A DNA stretch of 64,000 bases, taken from assembly GCF_010993745.1 (NCBI RefSeq), contig NZ_WOTN01000002.1:2232001-2296000 (forward strand), in the 5' to 3' direction. How positions within the stretch are numbered: position 1 is the stretch's first letter; each line of letters begins with the position of its first letter. Under the pieces are notes generated by a model. The model did not search any database, was not told the origin of the DNA, and was given only the letters and a program-made list of their open reading frames with translations. The translations under genes and the position numbers were made by a program. Shown here one piece after another: positions 61,314 through 64,000 of this stretch. This stretch comes from Fodinicola acaciae. Its GTDB lineage: Bacteria; Actinomycetota; Actinomycetes; Mycobacteriales; HKI-0501.

Positions 61314-62712
61314 CGTCGGCGCGCACCAGGTGGGCGAGGGACTTTTCGGTCTGCTCGTCCAGTTCGCACGCGCTCTGCGAAACTCCGGCATTCCGGTGTC
61401 GGCGTCGGAGGAGATCGACGCCACCGCCGTGACCGCCGCGGTCGACCTGACGCAGCGCTGGCAGCTGCGCGAAGGCCTCGCCGCGGCCATGGTCAAGAAT
61501 CCCCAGCATCGCAGGACTTTCGACGTCATCTTCGACATCTGGTTTCCGTCCGCGTCCGGCGCTCCATCCACTGTGGACAGACAGTTGCGCGGCGACGAGT
61601 CCGATGTGGACGAGCTGCGCCGGCGGCTCACCGAGGCATTGTTGCGCGGCGACGAGGACGATCTGCGGCGGGTCGCCGAGCAGGCGGTGGCGAGCCTCGG
61701 CCGGCAGTCCGCCGGGCCGGGACGGCAGTCGTGGTTTTCCTACCGCGTGATGCGGCAGATGTCGCCGGAGACGCTGATTTCCACGCTGCTGGCCGACATG
61801 CTGCGCCGGCCGGACACCGACGAGCCGCCGTCTGCGATGGACGAGATGGTCGCGCGCGCGACGATTTCCGACCGTACGGCGCGTTTTCGCAGGCAGGTCG
61901 AGGCGGAGACGCGGCGGCGGCTGGTCGAGGAGCGTGGCGCCGACACGGTGGCGCGGCACGCGGTGCCGGCGCTGGCCGACCAGGTCGATTTTCTCCGCGC
62001 CACCAGGGACGATCTGGCCGAGCTGCGGCGTACGGTGCAGCCGCTGGCGCGCCGGCTGGCGGCGCGGTTGGCGATCCGCCGCCGGCATCCGCGCCGCGGC
62101 CGCCTCGACATCCGCCGCACCGTACGCGCGTCGCTCGCGACCGGTGGCGCGCCGGTCGTCACGCATTTCCGTCCACGCCGTCCGCACAAGCCCGAACTCG
62201 TCGTCCTGTGCGATGTTTCCGGCTCGACCGCGTCCTTCGCGCATTTCACGCTGTTGCTGACCCGTGCTTTGCGCGAGCAGTTCGCGAAACTCCGCGCCTT
62301 CGCCTTTGTCGACGGCTGCGACGAGATCACCCGCTTTCTGGGACCTGACATCGAGCTGCCGGACGCGGTGAGCCGGTTGATGTCCGAAGCGCGGGTCGTC
62401 CAGTTTGACGGCCACAGCGACTATGGCCGCGCGTTCGAGACGTTCGAGGACAACTGGCCGGACGCCGTCGGACCGAACACCTCGTTGCTGATTCTCGGTG
62501 ACGCGCGTACGAACTTCCGCGATCCTGGCCTGGCATCGCTGAAAAACCTGGTCTCCTCGGCTCGCCAGGCATTCTGGCTGAATCCGGAGCCGCGCCGGCA
62601 CTGGGACAGTGGTGACTCGGTGGCCGGCCAGTACGCCGAAGTCCTACCAATGGTGGAATGCCGTAACGCGTCGCAGCTGGCGCATTTCGTCCAACAGCTC
62701 CTGCCACACTAG
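61306..62712 (+). CDS. VWA domain protein (CoxE-like), partner of MoxR
   Basis: A 468-residue protein with a C-terminal von Willebrand A domain (DUF1800-unrelated CoxE type). The metal-binding MIDAS motif is LCDVSGSTASF (about 303-313), with downstream GHSDYGRAFE and LLILGDARTN. The N-terminal half is helical and basic (RRRHPRRGRLDIRRTVR), perhaps for binding the target complex. The TTG start at 61306 lies inside the MoxR gene. MoxR-VWA pairs work together in maturation of metalloenzymes such as CO dehydrogenase; no such enzyme is seen in this window. Confidence 0.88.
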
Positions 62713-62828
62713 CCGGCGCATGCTCGTGCATCTGCAGGTGCAATGCAGTGTATGGCAATCGCGGTGAGTGGCCGCGAGTCGTGCGACGATGCTGGTTCGG
62801 CACCAGCGACGGGGGCAGGTGATCGGCG

Positions 62829-63398
62829 ATGTCGGACGACGCGGCACGTGGTCAGAGACTTTTCGCGCGTGCGCAGCTGGCCGCGGACAAGGCGCGAGCC
62901 AGGATGGCCGTACGCCAGGTGCAGCGGCTGGTCCCGGACGACTCCTCGGAGTGTTACTCGATAAGTGTCGTCGCCGACAAGGCGGAAAATCGACACCTGC
63001 TGCTGTCGACAAGCCGCCGTGGCGGCAACATCCTGCCGAGCGTCCAGGCATGGATCAACGCGCAGGAGGAGAAAATCGAGGTCGCGTCGCATCCGGGCCT
63101 GGCGGACGCGGAAGTACGCAGTATCCGCCACCTGGAGCGGCGCCGCCAAACCGATCCGAAAGCGCGAGACGCCGAATTGCGTATCACCGCTATCGCGGCT
63201 GGCAGGCTCATCTGTCCGCCATGCGAAGATGAGATGCTGGCGGAGGGGATCGCGCCAGCCTCGCGGACGTGGCGAGAGTGGCAGAGAACGCAGGGCGGAC
63301 ACGCACCTCCGCCTGCCGGTCCCGATCCGCGCGCGTCGCGCGCGGCGCGGGAAACCCAAAACTGGCATGACCGGAGAAAGCAGGGCCCGAAGAAATGA
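62829..63398 (+). CDS. Possible deaminase-fold protein
   Basis: A 189-residue protein of no assigned family. Its middle part can be read as a cytidine-deaminase-like fold: strands CYSISVVADK and RHLLLSTSRRGGNILP, a helix starting LADAEVRSIRHLE, then LRITAIAAGRLICPPCEDEM. The (H)AE and CxxC spacing recalls bacterial toxin deaminases, but the first zinc ligand (His) is replaced by Asp in DAE, so activity is uncertain. A basic, Pro-rich tail follows. The next gene overlaps it by ATGA, as toxin-immunity pairs often do. This assignment is an inference from motif spacing only. Confidence 0.5.
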   Translation: MSDDAARGQRLFARAQLAADKARARMAVRQVQRLVPDDSSECYSISVVADKAENRHLLLSTSRRGGNILPSVQAWINAQEEKIEVASHPGLADAEVRSIRHLERRRQTDPKARDAELRITAIAAGRLICPPCEDEMLAEGIAPASRTWREWQRTQGGHAPPPAGPDPRASRAARETQNWHDRRKQGPKK

Positions 63399-63814
63399 GC
63401 CGATCCCGACTGGCGATGACCAACGAGGCGCTCGCGACCGCGCTCGCGGCCGCCGACGACGGCACGAAGCGTGCCGTCGGAGTGTCGATGGTGGAGTGGA
63501 TAAACCAGCTCGCTCAGGTCGGCGAGGTCGAGGCGGCGCTTGTGCAGCTTCGTGCCGGCAAAGTGGCCAACCAGGCCGTACGCGCCGAGTTGCGGCGGCT
63601 GGCGTACGCGGCGGACAAGCTCGGCACCGATGCCGACGATGCCGGCGACGAGCAGGCCGGTGAGGTGTATTTCCATCGGGCGCGAGCGCTGTTCGCAGCG
63701 TTTTTCGCGGCGTCGGAGGACGTCGAGGAAGCCAGCCAGGAGCCGGCGTACGAAGCGTTCACCATCGATCCCGAGCACACCGAGCGCGCGGTGAGGTCAC
63801 GGCTCAAACCGTGA
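63395..63814 (+). CDS. Small helical protein coupled to the deaminase-like gene
   Basis: A 139-residue, acidic, mostly helical protein without a recognised domain (for example VGVSMVEWINQLAQVGEVEA and RAELRRLAYAADKLGTDADD). Its ATG overlaps the stop of the previous gene, so the two are translated together. Size, charge and coupling would fit an immunity or partner protein for the upstream gene; nothing proves it. Its 3' end overlaps the convergent gene by 11 bp. Confidence 0.6.
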   Translation: MSRSRLAMTNEALATALAAADDGTKRAVGVSMVEWINQLAQVGEVEAALVQLRAGKVANQAVRAELRRLAYAADKLGTDADDAGDEQAGEVYFHRARALFAAFFAASEDVEEASQEPAYEAFTIDPEHTERAVRSRLKP

Positions 63815-64000
63815 GCTCCTCTGGAAAGCCGGTCCAGCGCAGGTCGACGGTCAGGTGGTTCATGTCGTTGAAGACGATCAGCGACGGCGGCCGGTCCGGC
63901 CGGTAGAGGATCACGGTGAGGCCGCAGTTGGCCTGGTTGAGGCCCATCCAGCGGGCCGGCGGCGCGTCCAGCGCCTGGCTGACGAACCAGGCCACCAGGA
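63804..64000 (-). CDS. Histidine phosphatase-like protein, C-terminal end (continues beyond window)
   Basis: The last 64 codons of a leftward gene are present; its start lies to the right of the window. The end NQANCGLTVILYRPDRPPSL followed by IVFNDMNHL resembles the C-terminal strands of histidine phosphatase (phosphoglycerate mutase-type) proteins, in which NC.LT and FND..HL are common. The catalytic RHG motif would lie outside. Confidence is limited by the partial sequence. Confidence 0.6.
   Translation of the reverse strand, partial: LVAWFVSQALDAPPARWMGLNQANCGLTVILYRPDRPPSLIVFNDMNHLTVDLRWTGFPEELTV

Overview
The window is a high-GC stretch of an actinobacterial chromosome. Three conserved gene orders support this: tig-clpP1-clpP2-clpX, valS-folC-DUF4233-(insert)-ndk, and a TIGR03960 radical SAM gene, its TIGR03936 partner, rne, rplU, rpmA, obgE, proB and proA. 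Also consistent are an ileS T-box that appears to act on translation, frequent GTG starts, and several genes whose -10-like hexamer lies only 6-8 nt before the start codon, as in leaderless mRNAs. The genus cannot be fixed from the sequence. No rRNA or tRNA gene was seen.

Layout. 1-2.6 kb: a truncated PLP aminotransferase divergent from an amine/amino-acid FAD oxidase. 2.7-7.1 kb: trigger factor and the ClpP1/ClpP2/ClpX protease. 7.2-15.4 kb: an accessory block with an MFS transporter and a compact class II lanthipeptide locus: a 59-residue mersacidin-type precursor, LanM and an ATPase-TPR protein. A convergent glycosyltransferase-like gene follows, interrupted in frame by seven copies of a 7-bp repeat. 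15.5-18.6 kb: lipoprotein, small membrane proteins, a decayed DUF559 gene and a GNAT protein. 18.6-24.6 kb: valS-folC-DUF4233, a methyltransferase, an RHH protein and ndk. 24.7-26.8 kb: two paralogous Asp-rich DxDxDG-repeat proteins and about 0.7 kb of degenerate 28-bp tandem repeats. 26.8-30.9 kb: the transglutaminase/alpha-E/ATP-grasp cassette and a PPOX-fold protein. 31-33.2 kb: a serine hydrolase and a MerR regulator with a MerR-type promoter. 33.2-36.6 kb: T-box and ileS. 36.6-39.5 kb: three tandem Pro/Gly-rich single-pass membrane paralogues. 39.8-46.6 kb: the two radical SAM-associated genes and RNase E/G. 46.6-48.5 kb: a MITE-like repeat, a TPP riboswitch and thiD-tenA. 48.5-56.4 kb: rplU-rpmA-obgE-proB, small proteins, an XRE regulator with an MFS exporter, and proA. 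56.4-64 kb: a membrane protein, an FAD monooxygenase, trpS behind a Trp-Trp leader peptide, a MoxR/VWA pair, a possible deaminase-fold protein with a partner, and the end of a histidine-phosphatase-like gene.

Three RNA-level controls of amino acid or vitamin genes occur here: an Ile T-box, a TPP riboswitch and a Trp attenuator. A family of perfect palindromes built on a 17-bp core recurs at 22.6, 42.2, 46.6, 46.8 and 59.1 kb, with related copies at 42.3 kb. It sits in or beside genes and forms the ends of a 225-bp MITE-like element. The most original material is the lanthipeptide locus, the heptanucleotide repeat in its neighbour, the palindrome/MITE family, the 28-bp array and the possible deaminase pair.
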